From contig NZ_FNTD01000004.1 of assembly GCF_900104815.1 (NCBI RefSeq), positions 8,059,001 to 8,123,000 of the forward strand: DNA of 64,000 bases, written 5' to 3'. The notes below the pieces were generated by a model. It was not told the DNA's origin and did not search any database. It worked only from the letters and a program-made list of their open reading frames with translations. Each line of letters starts with the position of its first letter. Position 1 is the stretch's first letter. Below are positions 34,972 to 43,523 of this stretch, one piece after another. The position numbers and the translations under genes were made by a program. Origin of the DNA: Streptomyces misionensis (GTDB lineage: Bacteria; Actinomycetota; Actinomycetes; Streptomycetales; Streptomycetaceae).

Positions 34972-36264
34972 TCAGCGGCGCAGGGTGAGGGGCAGCGCCT
35001 CCAAGCCGCGCAGCATCATCGTGTTGCGCCAGCGCAGGTCGTGCTCCTGGCAGGCCAGGGTCGTTCCGGGGAAGCGGTCGAGGAGCGCGGTGAGCGCGAT
35101 CTCGGTCTCCAGCTTGCCGAGCAGGGCCCCGAGGCAGCGGTGGATGCCACCGCCGAAGGCGAGATGGCCGGCGTCCCGGCGGTCGAGGATGAGGCGGTCG
35201 GGGTCCTGGAAGCGTGCCGGGTCGCGGTTGGCCGCGCCGAGGGACAGCAGCACGAACTCGTCCTGCGGGATCTCCACCCCGCCGACGTCCACCGGCTCGG
35301 TGGTGAAGCGGGTGGTGGCCATGCAGATGGGGGAGTCGTAGCGCAGGAACTCCTCGACGGCCCTGGGCATCCGGGTGAGATCGGCGCGCAGCCATGCGGC
35401 CTGGCCGGGATCGCGCAGCAGCGCGAGGCAGGAGGTGCTCAGCAGGTTCACGGTGGTCTCATGCCCGCCGATCAGCAGCAGGGCGACCATGCCCACGATC
35501 TCGTCGTCCGTCAGCTCCCCGCGCTCGCGGGCCGCCAGCAGTTCGGTGAGCAGATCGGCGGGACGGTCATTGCGGCGGATGCGCCGGTCGGCGATGGCCA
35601 GGACGTACGAGCCCATCTCCTGGACGGCTCGTTGGAACGCCGCGTGGTCGCCCTCCTGGGTGACGATGGCGGTCGACCACTTCCGGTAGAGGTCGCGGTC
35701 CTCGGGCGGGAAGCCGAGCAGTTCGCAGACGACGAGGATCGGCAGCGGGAAGGCGAAGTCACGGACCAGGTCCACCGTGGCGGTGGTGGTGCGGGTCGTG
35801 TGGCGCGCGGCTGCCGCGTCCAGGCCGTCGAGGAGTTCGAGGGTGATGCGCTCGACCATCGGCCGCATCGCCTCGACCCGCTTGCGGCTGAACGCCGCCT
35901 GGACCACGCGGCGGAGGCGGGTGTGGTCGGGCGGATCGCTGCTGAGCATATGGGTGATCTCGGTGCCCAGGTTGACGCCCTCGACCCGGCTGTCGGCCAG
36001 GGCCTGGGCGCGCCGCATATCCTGCGCGAAGCGGCGGTCGAAGAGCGCGGCCCGGACATCGACGTAGCGCGGGATGATCCACAGCCGCAGGCCGCCGTCG
36101 CTGTGCAGCACGGAGACCGGGGCCGATTGCCGCAACCTGGCCAGGGTCGGGTACGGGTCGCTGAGGAACGTCGGCGGGTTCTGGCGCGGTTCCGTCGTCC
36201 CGGGCTTGTCCGGCCGGGGGCTGTTCGTCCGGGGTGCTGCCGTCGCTGCCGTAGCTGTGGTCAT
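34972..36264 (-). CDS. Cytochrome P450
   Basis: A 430-aa bacterial class P450. I-helix LLLIGGHETT (266-271 core), K-helix ExxR at Glu305-Arg308 (EEFLR), heme loop FGGGIHRCLG with Cys377. It needs an external ferredoxin and reductase, not encoded here. AGGA lies about 8 nt before the ATG. It is the third gene after an S9 peptidase and a 60-aa peptide gene, separated from the peptide gene by a strong hairpin. In that setting it could oxidise or cross-link the peptide; alternatively it modifies an unrelated small molecule. Confidence 0.93.
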   Translation of the reverse strand: MTTATAATAAPRTNSPRPDKPGTTEPRQNPPTFLSDPYPTLARLRQSAPVSVLHSDGGLRLWIIPRYVDVRAALFDRRFAQDMRRAQALADSRVEGVNLGTEITHMLSSDPPDHTRLRRVVQAAFSRKRVEAMRPMVERITLELLDGLDAAAARHTTRTTTATVDLVRDFAFPLPILVVCELLGFPPEDRDLYRKWSTAIVTQEGDHAAFQRAVQEMGSYVLAIADRRIRRNDRPADLLTELLAARERGELTDDEIVGMVALLLIGGHETTVNLLSTSCLALLRDPGQAAWLRADLTRMPRAVEEFLRYDSPICMATTRFTTEPVDVGGVEIPQDEFVLLSLGAANRDPARFQDPDRLILDRRDAGHLAFGGGIHRCLGALLGKLETEIALTALLDRFPGTTLACQEHDLRWRNTMMLRGLEALPLTLRR

Positions 36265-36302
36265 GATGTTTTCCTGTCCTCACCGGTACGGCCGGCGCCG
36301 CG

Positions 36303-36328
36303 GCGGGGTGCCGGGCGTGGCACCCCGC
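36303..36328 (-). terminator. Strong hairpin between peptide gene and P450 (attenuator-like)
   Basis: A perfect 10-bp stem (GCGGGGTGCC and its complement) with a 6-nt loop lies 18 nt after the peptide stop codon and 39 nt before the P450 start. There is no T-run, so it may be a partial terminator or an mRNA stabiliser. Such hairpins behind precursor genes raise precursor over enzyme levels in many RiPP operons. Confidence 0.6.
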
Positions 36329-36345
36329 TACGGCGCTGCTTGGGC

Positions 36346-36528
36346 TCACTGCAGAGGCGACTTCTTCTCCGTGTTCTTCTTCGTGCGGGTGGCGCAGGTC
36401 CGCGCCGGGCCGTTCGGCCGGACCGGGACCGCCTGGTCCAGGGCGGCATGGGTGTTCGGCGGAATGATGAGGCCGCGCTCCCGCTCGGTGGCGCTGATGG
36501 GGTCGACGCGCAGTCCGTGACGCTTCAT
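36346..36528 (-). CDS. 60-aa peptide, candidate RiPP precursor
   Basis: The ATG overlaps the peptidase stop by 4 nt (ATGA). Third-position GC is about 90 percent, so it is a real gene. It reads MKRHGLRVDPISATERERGL, then IIPPNTHAALDQAVP, and ends GPARTCATRTKKNTEKKSPLQ in two parts: an acidic/amphipathic first half and a basic Lys/Thr/Pro-rich end with one Cys. No signal peptide or membrane helix. Its place between a prolyl-oligopeptidase-like enzyme and a P450 is what one expects of a RiPP precursor. Unlike known P450-crosslinked peptides it contains no Trp, Tyr or Phe. It could instead be an accessory protein. Confidence 0.6.
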   Translation of the reverse strand: MKRHGLRVDPISATERERGLIIPPNTHAALDQAVPVRPNGPARTCATRTKKNTEKKSPLQ

Positions 36529-38447
36529 GGGGTTGACCTTTCTTCGGTGTGGTGGACGGGGTGGTGCGAGCCGGTCCGCCCGCTGTTGCGGCGGTCGGCG
36601 GTTCTGGGGGAGGCGCGCAGCGCGTCGTCGGCGTAGCGCACCATGGCGGCCCAGGCGGCGGCGTATCCGGCTGGGTCACGGCCCACGTCGTGTCCGCCGC
36701 CGAGCCACCGGACGCGATGCGGGACGTCGCGGCGCCGCAGCGCGGCGAGATAGCGCTCGATCTGTTCCGGAGGGCACTTCTCGTCGTCCGCCGAGGCGGC
36801 GAGGAAGAGCGGGCCGCGTACGCGGCCCACATAGGTCATCGGGCAGGCCGCGCGATAGCGGTGTGGCACCTGCTCGGGGGTGCCGCCGAAGAGGCGGTCG
36901 TCGACCTCCCGCAGCGCCGGCGTCGTCGCCCGGTACGCCGCCGTGTAGTCGGCCACCGGGGCGACGGCCAGCCCCACGTCCCACAGCCGGGGCTGGACGC
37001 CCATCGCCAGCAGCGTCAGATAGCCGCCCCAGGAGTAGCCGCACAGGCCGGTACGGCCCGGCTCCGAGACTCCCGCGTCGATGAGGTGGCCGCGCACCGC
37101 GGCGAGGTCTTCGAGCTGGGCGAGGCCGACCCGGTGGCCGAAGTCGTCCCGCCAGCGGGGGCCGTAGCCCGTCGAGCCGCGGTAGTTGGTGCGCACCACG
37201 GCGAATCCGGCCCGGACCAGGGCCTCGGTCCGGGCGTCATAGGCGTCCCGGTCGTGGGTGTGGGGCCCGCCGTGGACGAGGAAGACCGTCGGCCAGGGGC
37301 GGTGGCCCGCGCTGCGGCCGGGCGGGGTGGCCACAAAGCTGTGGATCTGCCCGTACGGCCGACGTGTCCACAGCTCGCGGCGCCTGGATCCGGTCGTTCC
37401 GCCGGGCGCCGTGCCGCGTGACGCCGTCGTGGAGCGGCCGGAGTGGCCGGTGCGGTCGGGATGTTTCGGGGGTTCCGGGTGCTCCGCACTTTCCGGGTGG
37501 CAGATCAGTGGCCGGGGCGGTTCGCCGTCGCGGCTCCACAGACAGTGGACCGTGCGGTCGGGTGCGCAGGAGAAGTCGATGATCGTGCCCTCGGGCGTGG
37601 GAAGCGCCGTCGTCGTACCGCGGTCGAGGTCGGCGCGGAGCAGGCGGCTGCGTCCCGCCCGGTCCTGCTGGACCAGCGCCGTGCGGCCGGGCCCGTACCA
37701 GCAGGCGGTGATCTCCGTGTCGAAGTCGAGGGCGGAGCCGGGACCGTGCGTACGGATCCCCTCGCCCTGCCGCCAGAAGGCCAGGGTGTAGCGGCCCGCG
37801 CGTTCGAGGACGAGCAGCAGTTCCGGCCGTGCGGTGGCGAGGTCCGGGCGGAAGCCCAGCGCCCACACCGCGCCGCCGTCGCCGTCCCCCGCTGCGCCGG
37901 GGATGGCGTCCACGAGCACGCCGGAGGCCGGTGACCACAGCCGGACCGCGGCCGGTCCGGCCGGGTACCCCGCGGTGGCCAGCAGCCGGCCGCCGGGGGC
38001 CAGGCCCACCACTGCCGCATAGCCGGGCTCCTCGGCCACCAGGCGGGCGCGCTCGCCCGGCCGGCCGAGGTAGTACCGCGTGCGGTCCGCGACCCCGACG
38101 CCGACGGCGGCGAGGCCGCTGCGGGGGTCGAAGGCCAGGCCGTGCATCCGCCCGGCGGGTATGCCGTCGAGCGCCGGGCGCGGGTGCCCGCCCTCGAACG
38201 GCCCGCGCAGCCAGTGGCCTTGACCGCCGGGAGCGGCGTCGAACCACCACAGGCCGTGGCCGTCCGGCTCGATGGCGGCGGTCTCCACACCCAGCGGTGC
38301 GGTGGTCGCCTGGCGGCGCTGACCCGTCGTCAGATCCCAGGCCACTATCTGCGGGAGACCGTCCACATACCGGGTCTCGACCGCTCGCCGTCCGTCGCGG
38401 GCGGCGAAGGAGGGGACGTGCACCGCCGTTCCGATACCGCCGCTCAT
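36525..38447 (-). CDS. S9-family (prolyl oligopeptidase / acylaminoacyl-type) peptidase
   Basis: 640 aa. The N-terminal 330 residues form a beta-propeller, followed by a disordered Pro/Thr/Arg-rich link and a C-terminal alpha/beta-hydrolase domain with the triad Ser472 (CGYSWGGY), Asp554 (ASADDEKCPPE) and His586 (GGGHDVG). No signal peptide, so cytoplasmic. Enzymes of this group cut small peptides after Pro or release N-terminal residues, and some remove leaders in lanthipeptide clusters. Coupled to the 60-aa peptide gene, which has several Pro. GGAGG precedes the ATG. Confidence 0.92.
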   Translation of the reverse strand: MSGGIGTAVHVPSFAARDGRRAVETRYVDGLPQIVAWDLTTGQRRQATTAPLGVETAAIEPDGHGLWWFDAAPGGQGHWLRGPFEGGHPRPALDGIPAGRMHGLAFDPRSGLAAVGVGVADRTRYYLGRPGERARLVAEEPGYAAVVGLAPGGRLLATAGYPAGPAAVRLWSPASGVLVDAIPGAAGDGDGGAVWALGFRPDLATARPELLLVLERAGRYTLAFWRQGEGIRTHGPGSALDFDTEITACWYGPGRTALVQQDRAGRSRLLRADLDRGTTTALPTPEGTIIDFSCAPDRTVHCLWSRDGEPPRPLICHPESAEHPEPPKHPDRTGHSGRSTTASRGTAPGGTTGSRRRELWTRRPYGQIHSFVATPPGRSAGHRPWPTVFLVHGGPHTHDRDAYDARTEALVRAGFAVVRTNYRGSTGYGPRWRDDFGHRVGLAQLEDLAAVRGHLIDAGVSEPGRTGLCGYSWGGYLTLLAMGVQPRLWDVGLAVAPVADYTAAYRATTPALREVDDRLFGGTPEQVPHRYRAACPMTYVGRVRGPLFLAASADDEKCPPEQIERYLAALRRRDVPHRVRWLGGGHDVGRDPAGYAAAWAAMVRYADDALRASPRTADRRNSGRTGSHHPVHHTEERSTP

Positions 38448-38691
38448 CGCCGTCCCTCCCTTCGCTGGTGTCCGCTTCCGCCGCCGGTGGCCTTCGTCGG
38501 TGCCCTTGGCTGTGGTGGGCTCCGACGGCCATCACACTGCCGGACGGGCGGTCCGCGTGGCAGGGAAGAAAGCGCGGCGGCACCGGCAGTGAGCTGTTGC
38601 CGGTCCTTCCCTGGCACCGGACGGTGGGCGGGCGACAGGGTGCGGGGGCGACCACATGGCCCGGACCCACCGAGGAGAAAGAGGCGACCCG

Positions 38692-39969
38692 ATGACGATC
38701 GCGGCGACCCGGCCCGGCACAGCCCCCGTCCCGCGCGGCGGAGCGCCGAACGGCACACCGGGCGGCAGGCCGAGCCGTGCGCTGACGGCGGTCTATGTCG
38801 CGGGCGCGGTGACGGCGTTGGGCACCCAGATGACCATGCTCGCGCTGCCCTGGCTCGTGCTGGAGACCACCGGCTCGGCCACCCGGGCGGGCCTGGTCTT
38901 CGCGGCCCAGGTGCTGCCCATGGCGCTGCTCGGCTTCGCGGGCGGAGAGGTCATCCAGCGCCTGGGCGCCCGCCGGACCATGGTCGTCTCCGATCTCGCC
39001 CGCGCTCCGGTGGTGGCGCTGATCCCGCTGCTGCAGACCCTGGGCGCGCTCGATCTGGCCGTCCTCGTGGCGATCGTCGCGGCACTCGGGACGCTGGCCG
39101 TTCCGTACTACGCGGCACAGCGGGTGCTGGCGATGGAACTGCTGAGCCCGCACGCCCGCTCTCTGGCCCGCGCCAACAGCGCGCTGGGGGGTGTGCAGAA
39201 CGGCTCGGCGTTCGCCGGACCGGCGCTCGCGGGCGCGCTGATCCCGCTGGTGGGGACCACATCGGTGGTATGGCTGGACGCGGCCACGTTCGCCTTCTCC
39301 GGGTTGCTGCTGCTGCGCCGCGTCCCGGCAGGGGGTGGCGGGGCCGGAGGGTCCGCGGCCGGGCCCCGCGGCGTGTGGGCGGGGGTGCGGCATCTGTGCG
39401 GCGACTGGTTCCTGAGCCGGGCGATGCTGTCCACCGTGGTGTTCGGGCTGATGCTGCGGACCCTGATGATCACCATGCCGGTGCTGGCGTTCGCCCGGTT
39501 CGACGGGGACGCCAGGGTCGGCGGCCTGCTGATCGCCGCCGTGGGCGCCGGTGGCATGGTGGGCTCGGTGGCCGCCTATGTGCTGGCGGCACGGGTCGCC
39601 CCCGTACGGCTCGCCTGTACGGCCCTGGTCTGCGTCGCCCTGCCCCTGTGGATGCTCCTGGTGCCCGCGCCAGCCGGCGTGCTCGTCGTCGCCGTCGGCC
39701 TGTCATCGGCCGCCGTGCCCCTGGCGAACGCGCCGCTGATGGGCGTGCTCTCCGCCCGGCTGCCGGACGGCTTCGGGCCCAAGGTGTTGCAGGCGGTGAT
39801 CACGATCGGCACCCTGGCCGGGCCGCTGGGCTTCCTGGCCGCGGGCGCCGTGCTGGACCGGGCCGGTGTCACGGCGGCCCTGTGGGGCGTCGCCGCGCTC
39901 GCGACGTTCGGCAGCGGCAATCTGATCCTGGCCCTGCGCCGCCTCCAGGCCACCGGGGACCCGGACTGA
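38692..39969 (+). CDS. MFS exporter divergent from the peptidase-P450 operon
   Basis: About 425 aa from the ATG at 38692 (GAGG upstream) with 10-12 helices. Motifs such as GTQMTMLALPWLVLETTGS and GGEVIQRLGARRTMVVSDL place it with the Bcr/MefA-like drug exporters (the QRLGARR loop). It is divergent from the S9 peptidase gene over a 244-bp gap and is a natural candidate to export the product of that operon. The gap holds no other well-supported gene. Confidence 0.9.
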   Translation: MTIAATRPGTAPVPRGGAPNGTPGGRPSRALTAVYVAGAVTALGTQMTMLALPWLVLETTGSATRAGLVFAAQVLPMALLGFAGGEVIQRLGARRTMVVSDLARAPVVALIPLLQTLGALDLAVLVAIVAALGTLAVPYYAAQRVLAMELLSPHARSLARANSALGGVQNGSAFAGPALAGALIPLVGTTSVVWLDAATFAFSGLLLLRRVPAGGGGAGGSAAGPRGVWAGVRHLCGDWFLSRAMLSTVVFGLMLRTLMITMPVLAFARFDGDARVGGLLIAAVGAGGMVGSVAAYVLAARVAPVRLACTALVCVALPLWMLLVPAPAGVLVVAVGLSSAAVPLANAPLMGVLSARLPDGFGPKVLQAVITIGTLAGPLGFLAAGAVLDRAGVTAALWGVAALATFGSGNLILALRRLQATGDPD

Positions 39970-40028
39970 CCTGGTCCTCCGAGAAGACCCCGGTGGACGA
40001 GGGTCACGCGGCGGCGGAGTTCACCGGA

Positions 40029-40190
40029 AGCCCTCCTCGCGGTACTCCGCGGCCTGATCGAGCTCTCCTACCAGCTGCCCGCCGAGCACAAGATCAGCGA
40101 CCCGCCCCAGGGCAAACGGATCCTGCGGGACGCCGCCAAGGCCCTCGGCCTGCCCCGCGAGGTCTGGGCCAGCCAGGCGCGGCCACCGAG
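40029..40190 (+). pseudogene. Short fragment, possibly asparagine-synthase-like
   Basis: In one frame: EALLAVLRGLIELSYQLPAE, then HKISDPPQGKRILRDAAKALGLPREVW. This resembles the C-terminal helical part of asparagine-synthase-type proteins (KRILRDA...LPREV). No start and no further match; a fragment only. The family is a guess. Confidence 0.3.
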
Positions 40191-40192
40191 GA

Positions 40193-40445
40193 CCACCCGC
40201 TGCGCCCGACCGTCCCCCACGCCGCCTCCAAGGCCGCCGGCGATCCGGTCGCCCTCAGCCACTGGCACACGTATGGGGCGCCGGTCTGCGTCACCCACTC
40301 CTCGAATGTCCAACGACCTGCGGTACGCCATGGACTGGGGCAAGCTCGCCGCCCTCGGCTACAAGCCGGACCACGACTTCCAGGCCGGCCTGGGGGAGAC
40401 CGCCGACTGGTACCGGCGCAACGTTAACGCCGACCGGTGGGCGCC
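40193..40445 (+). pseudogene. dTDP-glucose 4,6-dehydratase fragment with internal deletion
   Basis: Two pieces of an RmlB-type enzyme are fused out of order with the intact gene: PLRPTVPHAASKAAGDPVALSHWH with VCVTHSSN (the active-site strand around the catalytic Tyr, which is His here), and directly after it the C-terminal DLRYAMDWGKLAALGYKP with ETADWYRRN. About 130 residues between them are missing and the frame changes. It is a relic of a deoxysugar gene, often found in antibiotic clusters. Confidence 0.65.
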
Positions 40446-40476
40446 GCTCGCCTGCAACCCGCTGCCCGCCATGCCC

Positions 40477-40887
40477 TCACCGCGCGTCACCCCCGACACG
40501 TCCCGGGAGCCGCAGCATTTCGGCTCGAAGGAGCCGTCCCGGTCGCGAGGCACGACGATCTCCACCGGCCTCACGTCGGTCAGCACCGTCTCGGAGCGTG
40601 TGCCGTTGCGCGAGTTGCCACCGGTTCTTGCCCGCCGGAGCGTGCTTGTCATAGCCGAGGTTATCGGTGATCTCGCCCTCCAGCGCGAACTCCAGCAGCC
40701 GCCTGGTCAGCTGCTGCAACAGTCCGCCCTCGCCGGTCAACTGCAGTCCCTCGGCCTGGGCGCGGCTCACCAGCTCGTCGATCAGCTGGGCGTCCACGGC
40801 CTTCACCGACACAGCCGCTGCCGACTCGACAGCGTCCTGCTCAGCCACGTTCTCACTGGTCATCGGGATGGCGTCGACGTCCAGCAC
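40477..40887 (-). mobile_element. IS256-family transposase, N-terminal fragment
   Basis: Frame 1 reads VDAQLIDELVSRAQAEGLQLTGEGGLLQQLTRRLLEFALE and ITDNLGYDKHAPAGKN, the standard N-terminus of Mutator/IS256 transposases. A 1-nt shift near 40630 moves GGNSRNGTRSETVLTDVRPVEI and PRDRDGSFEPK into another frame, after which it is cut off. The catalytic domain and left end are gone, so it is inactive. Confidence 0.75.
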
Positions 40888-41335
40888 CTCGACGGCGGGT
40901 CCGGGACTGCTGGTAAGACGACGCGTCCGGGACCGGGATCAGGCCGGTGTGCCGACCCACCGGAAGGGGCTGCGGGAACCAGGGCGCTGCATACCCCTCC
41001 GAAGTGCCGGGGGTAGACAGACTGTGCCCACCCCCATACAGTCCGTACCGGGCCTGCTACTGCAGGAAAAGGGGGCGGAAAGCGTTTCTTACTGCGGCAT
41101 TCAACGCTCTCCTGCGCTTTGACGGACTTCTCCCTTCACGCTCACGGGAGGCCGGGCACGGACCCGGTAGGGCAATTCGGTTCGATCCAGAGGATCCCCG
41201 CCGCGACGCGGTATTCGCTGAACGGGAACCTCGCTGCGGCCCCGTTCACGTCATCACATCAGCGCCGCGACATCTGCCGACGACGGCGCTCATCCATCTC
41301 GTCCGCGATAGCTCCAGACGGAAGGAACGGCCAAC
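40888..41335. other. Intergenic before the beta-trefoil gene
   Basis: No gene supported. AAGGAA at 41322-41327 is the ribosome site of the next gene. The promoter is probably in the last 250 nt, which are locally less GC-rich (around 41080-41130), but boxes are not clear. Confidence 0.35.
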
Positions 41336-41842
41336 ATGGCCTTATCGGAAGCCGACTTCGCGAAGCTCGGAGACACTCCGATCACGATCCAGTCGACGCA
41401 CTACCCGAACGTGTACCTGCGTATGGACGGGACCGGCGTGACCGCCCCCAGCGATCCCGGCGGCGGCAAGGTCAACTGTCAGTACGGCACCGGTGCCTGG
41501 ACGACGTTCAAGGTCCGGCCGCAGGCCGACGGCTCGTACGCGTTCGAGTCGGTGGCCTTCCCCAGCGTGTTCCTGCGCATGGACGGCACCGGGGTGCCGA
41601 CCAACATGAGCGGCGGGGGTACGGTCAACTGCCAGTCCTTCATTGGCCCCTACGAGAAGTTCCGTGCGCGCGCCCAGCCAGACGGTTCGTTCTCCTTCGA
41701 GTCGGCGACCTTCACCAACATCTTCCTGCGCATGGTGACCGGCAGCGGGGTCACCACCGCCACCGGCCCCGGCGGAACGGTGAACTGCCAGTACAACGCC
41801 AACGGCGGCGGCGACGAGAAGTTCTTCCTCGACAGGGCATAG
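41336..41842 (+). CDS. Three-repeat beta-trefoil (fascin/lectin-like) protein
   Basis: 168 aa built of three near-identical units of about 51 residues: NVYLRMDGTGV (25-35), SVFLRMDGTGV (77-87) and NIFLRMVTGSGV (128-139), each followed by GKVNCQ or GTVNCQ with a conserved Cys (48, 99, 151). DGSYAFES and DGSFSFES close units one and two. This threefold pattern is a beta-trefoil, and the wording suggests a fascin- or carbohydrate-binding type. No signal peptide, so cytoplasmic or non-classically released. It stands alone, with its own ribosome site and a strong terminator. Confidence 0.82.
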   Translation: MALSEADFAKLGDTPITIQSTHYPNVYLRMDGTGVTAPSDPGGGKVNCQYGTGAWTTFKVRPQADGSYAFESVAFPSVFLRMDGTGVPTNMSGGGTVNCQSFIGPYEKFRARAQPDGSFSFESATFTNIFLRMVTGSGVTTATGPGGTVNCQYNANGGGDEKFFLDRA

Positions 41843-41846
41843 CTTG

Positions 41847-41887
41847 ATCCCTTCCGGCCCTGTGCTTCGCATTGGGCCGGAAGGGAT
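41847..41887 (+). terminator. Strong terminator hairpin after the beta-trefoil gene
   Basis: A perfect 14-bp stem (ATCCCTTCCGGCCC and its complement) with a 13-nt loop starts 4 nt after the stop codon. No long T-run follows, as is common in Streptomyces terminators. Confidence 0.85.
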
Positions 41888-42212
41888 TGTCGGAGCGGCA
41901 CTCTCTTGAGGTGTGTACATACACCACGGGCCGCCCACCCCACGCCCGTGGCGGCGGGCACCACACGGCCGGTACGCGCCGGGTCCGGCGCGGCGTGCGA
42001 CCGGCTGCTGCAGCAGATGCTCGCGGTCAGGGTGTTGGGGTGCGCGCTACGCGTGAAGCCGGCCGGCCTGCGGCTTCGGACGCGGCGGCCAGGGTACGCG
42101 GGGACGGGCTGCCGGCCGCGGCGCGGATGAGCCGCATAGCCCGGCCCAGGATCCGGCCTGGCACGTACCGGGCGCGGGCGGGCGGCCGGTGGGCGGCGGC
42201 CGCGGTGGCCTG

Positions 42213-42722
42213 TCACAGCTGTCCGGCCCTCGCCTCGTCGGCGCCGGCGCCCCGGACGAAGGTGATCACGGTGCGGCGGGTGGGCAGCCGACCGTCCAGA
42301 GCCCGGCGCGGCGTGCACGCGCACACATGCAGCCCCAGCGCGCCGGCCCGCCGGGCGGTGCCGTCGAAGGTCCGGATGCCCTTGGCCGTCCGCAACCAGC
42401 CGCGCAGTTCGGCGAGTTCGACGGATCCGATCACCGCGGGCGCTATCAGCTGACGCCGAGGAGGGCGGCGAGCAGGCGGACGGCGCGACGGGGGACCAGC
42501 AGCAGGCGGCCCAGGCTCCGGGACAGCACGACGGCGAGGTAGCGGCCAGTGTCGCCGGCGGGCCTGGCGCCCAGCGATCCAGTGCTCGACGGTGGACTTG
42601 TTGGTCCGTAAAGCGGTGCCGCACTCGGCGGCCACCGCCCGGACCGCCTTGGCCAGGGCCGCATAGGTCAGCCCGGAGTCGGCGACGAGGTTCCCCAGCT
42701 GGTGGTTCGGCGTGCGCGTGGT
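42213..42722 (-). pseudogene. XRE-type regulator with a frameshift
   Basis: The start reads RTPNHQLGNLVADSGLTYAALAKAVR...NKSTVEHWIAGRQ, the N-terminal DNA-binding region of a large Streptomyces XRE family. After a 1-nt shift near 42565 it continues GDTGRYLAVVLSRSLGRLL and LLAALLGVS, and stops near 42449. The main frame carries on with a different protein-like stretch (ELAELRGWLRTAKGIRTFDG). Either the gene is broken, or the first part is fused to the rest of another one. Confidence 0.55.
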
Positions 42723-42760
42723 CATGAGTACCTGCCCGTATACCGGCCAAGACGACGATC

Positions 42761-43110
42761 ATGGCCAACACCTCGGGCAGGGACCGGCAGACCCTCACGT
42801 TCGAGCGTCAGCAGGAGTTCTGGGCGAGCGGGTTCCGCGGTGCGGGGTGGCAGTCCGAGCGGTTCGTCGAGGGCATGGCGAACTACGACCGCGTGCTGCG
42901 GCCATTCGTCAACCAGATCCAAGGTGAAGTCAACCCGCGCCTGCTGCGCCTGGGCCTGCCGATGGCCCAGCGCGCCATCGACGTCTTCCGGGCCACCACC
43001 GCACTGGCCTGCTTCCTGCACCTCCCGACCTGGCCGCGCGCCTTTCCGCGCAGGACCGCGGTGGCGACTGGCAGCTCCCCGAGAATCCGGTACCGACCAG
43101 CACCCCATGA
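42761..43110 (+). pseudogene. Small helical protein, frameshifted, unknown family
   Basis: It begins MANTSGRDRQTLTFERQQEF and runs well through MANYDRVLRPFVNQIQGEVN and RLGLPMAQRAIDVFRATTALA. Near 43010 the frame breaks; the next frame ends sensibly LAARLSAQDRGGDWQLPENP to a stop at about 43104. Divergent from the broken XRE gene. I do not recognise the family. Position suggests a small regulator-plus-partner module that has decayed. Confidence 0.45.
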
Positions 43111-43523
43111 AGGCCACAGCGCGGTTCACACCGCTTGGCCCGTACGAGATTCGACGGTATACGTCCTGGTGCCGGCACCACACTCACACCATGCCGGCCC
43201 GCGCGTCATCAGAAGTCCGGTGCGATCTGGCAGTTCACCGCCACCGGCGGATAGCCGGACGCGCACTGTGCCGGCCCTGCTGGCGCCGCCGCCGTCAGGT
43301 GGGTCTGAACGCGGCCGGCCGGTGGACCTGTCTCGCATGGCAGACATGCCCTGGCTCACGCCGGGACCGGAGACCTCTTGAAACGAAATGATCCAACACG
43401 CCTGCGGCGCGGCCGGCTTCGTCCTGTGATCACTGATGAGGCCACACGATAATGGGCTGTTTTGTCCGGGATGGCTGGTGTCTTCACTCCTCAAGGCGTT
43501 GAGGCGGCCGGACTCCAGCAGTG

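Noticed and set aside
38468..38695. A Trp-rich plus-strand frame with CPWLWW between the S9 peptidase and the MFS gene, tempting as a second RiPP precursor
   Set aside because: No ribosome site at the GTG, and third positions are often T, unlike real genes here. It overlaps the divergent promoter region and runs into the MFS start.
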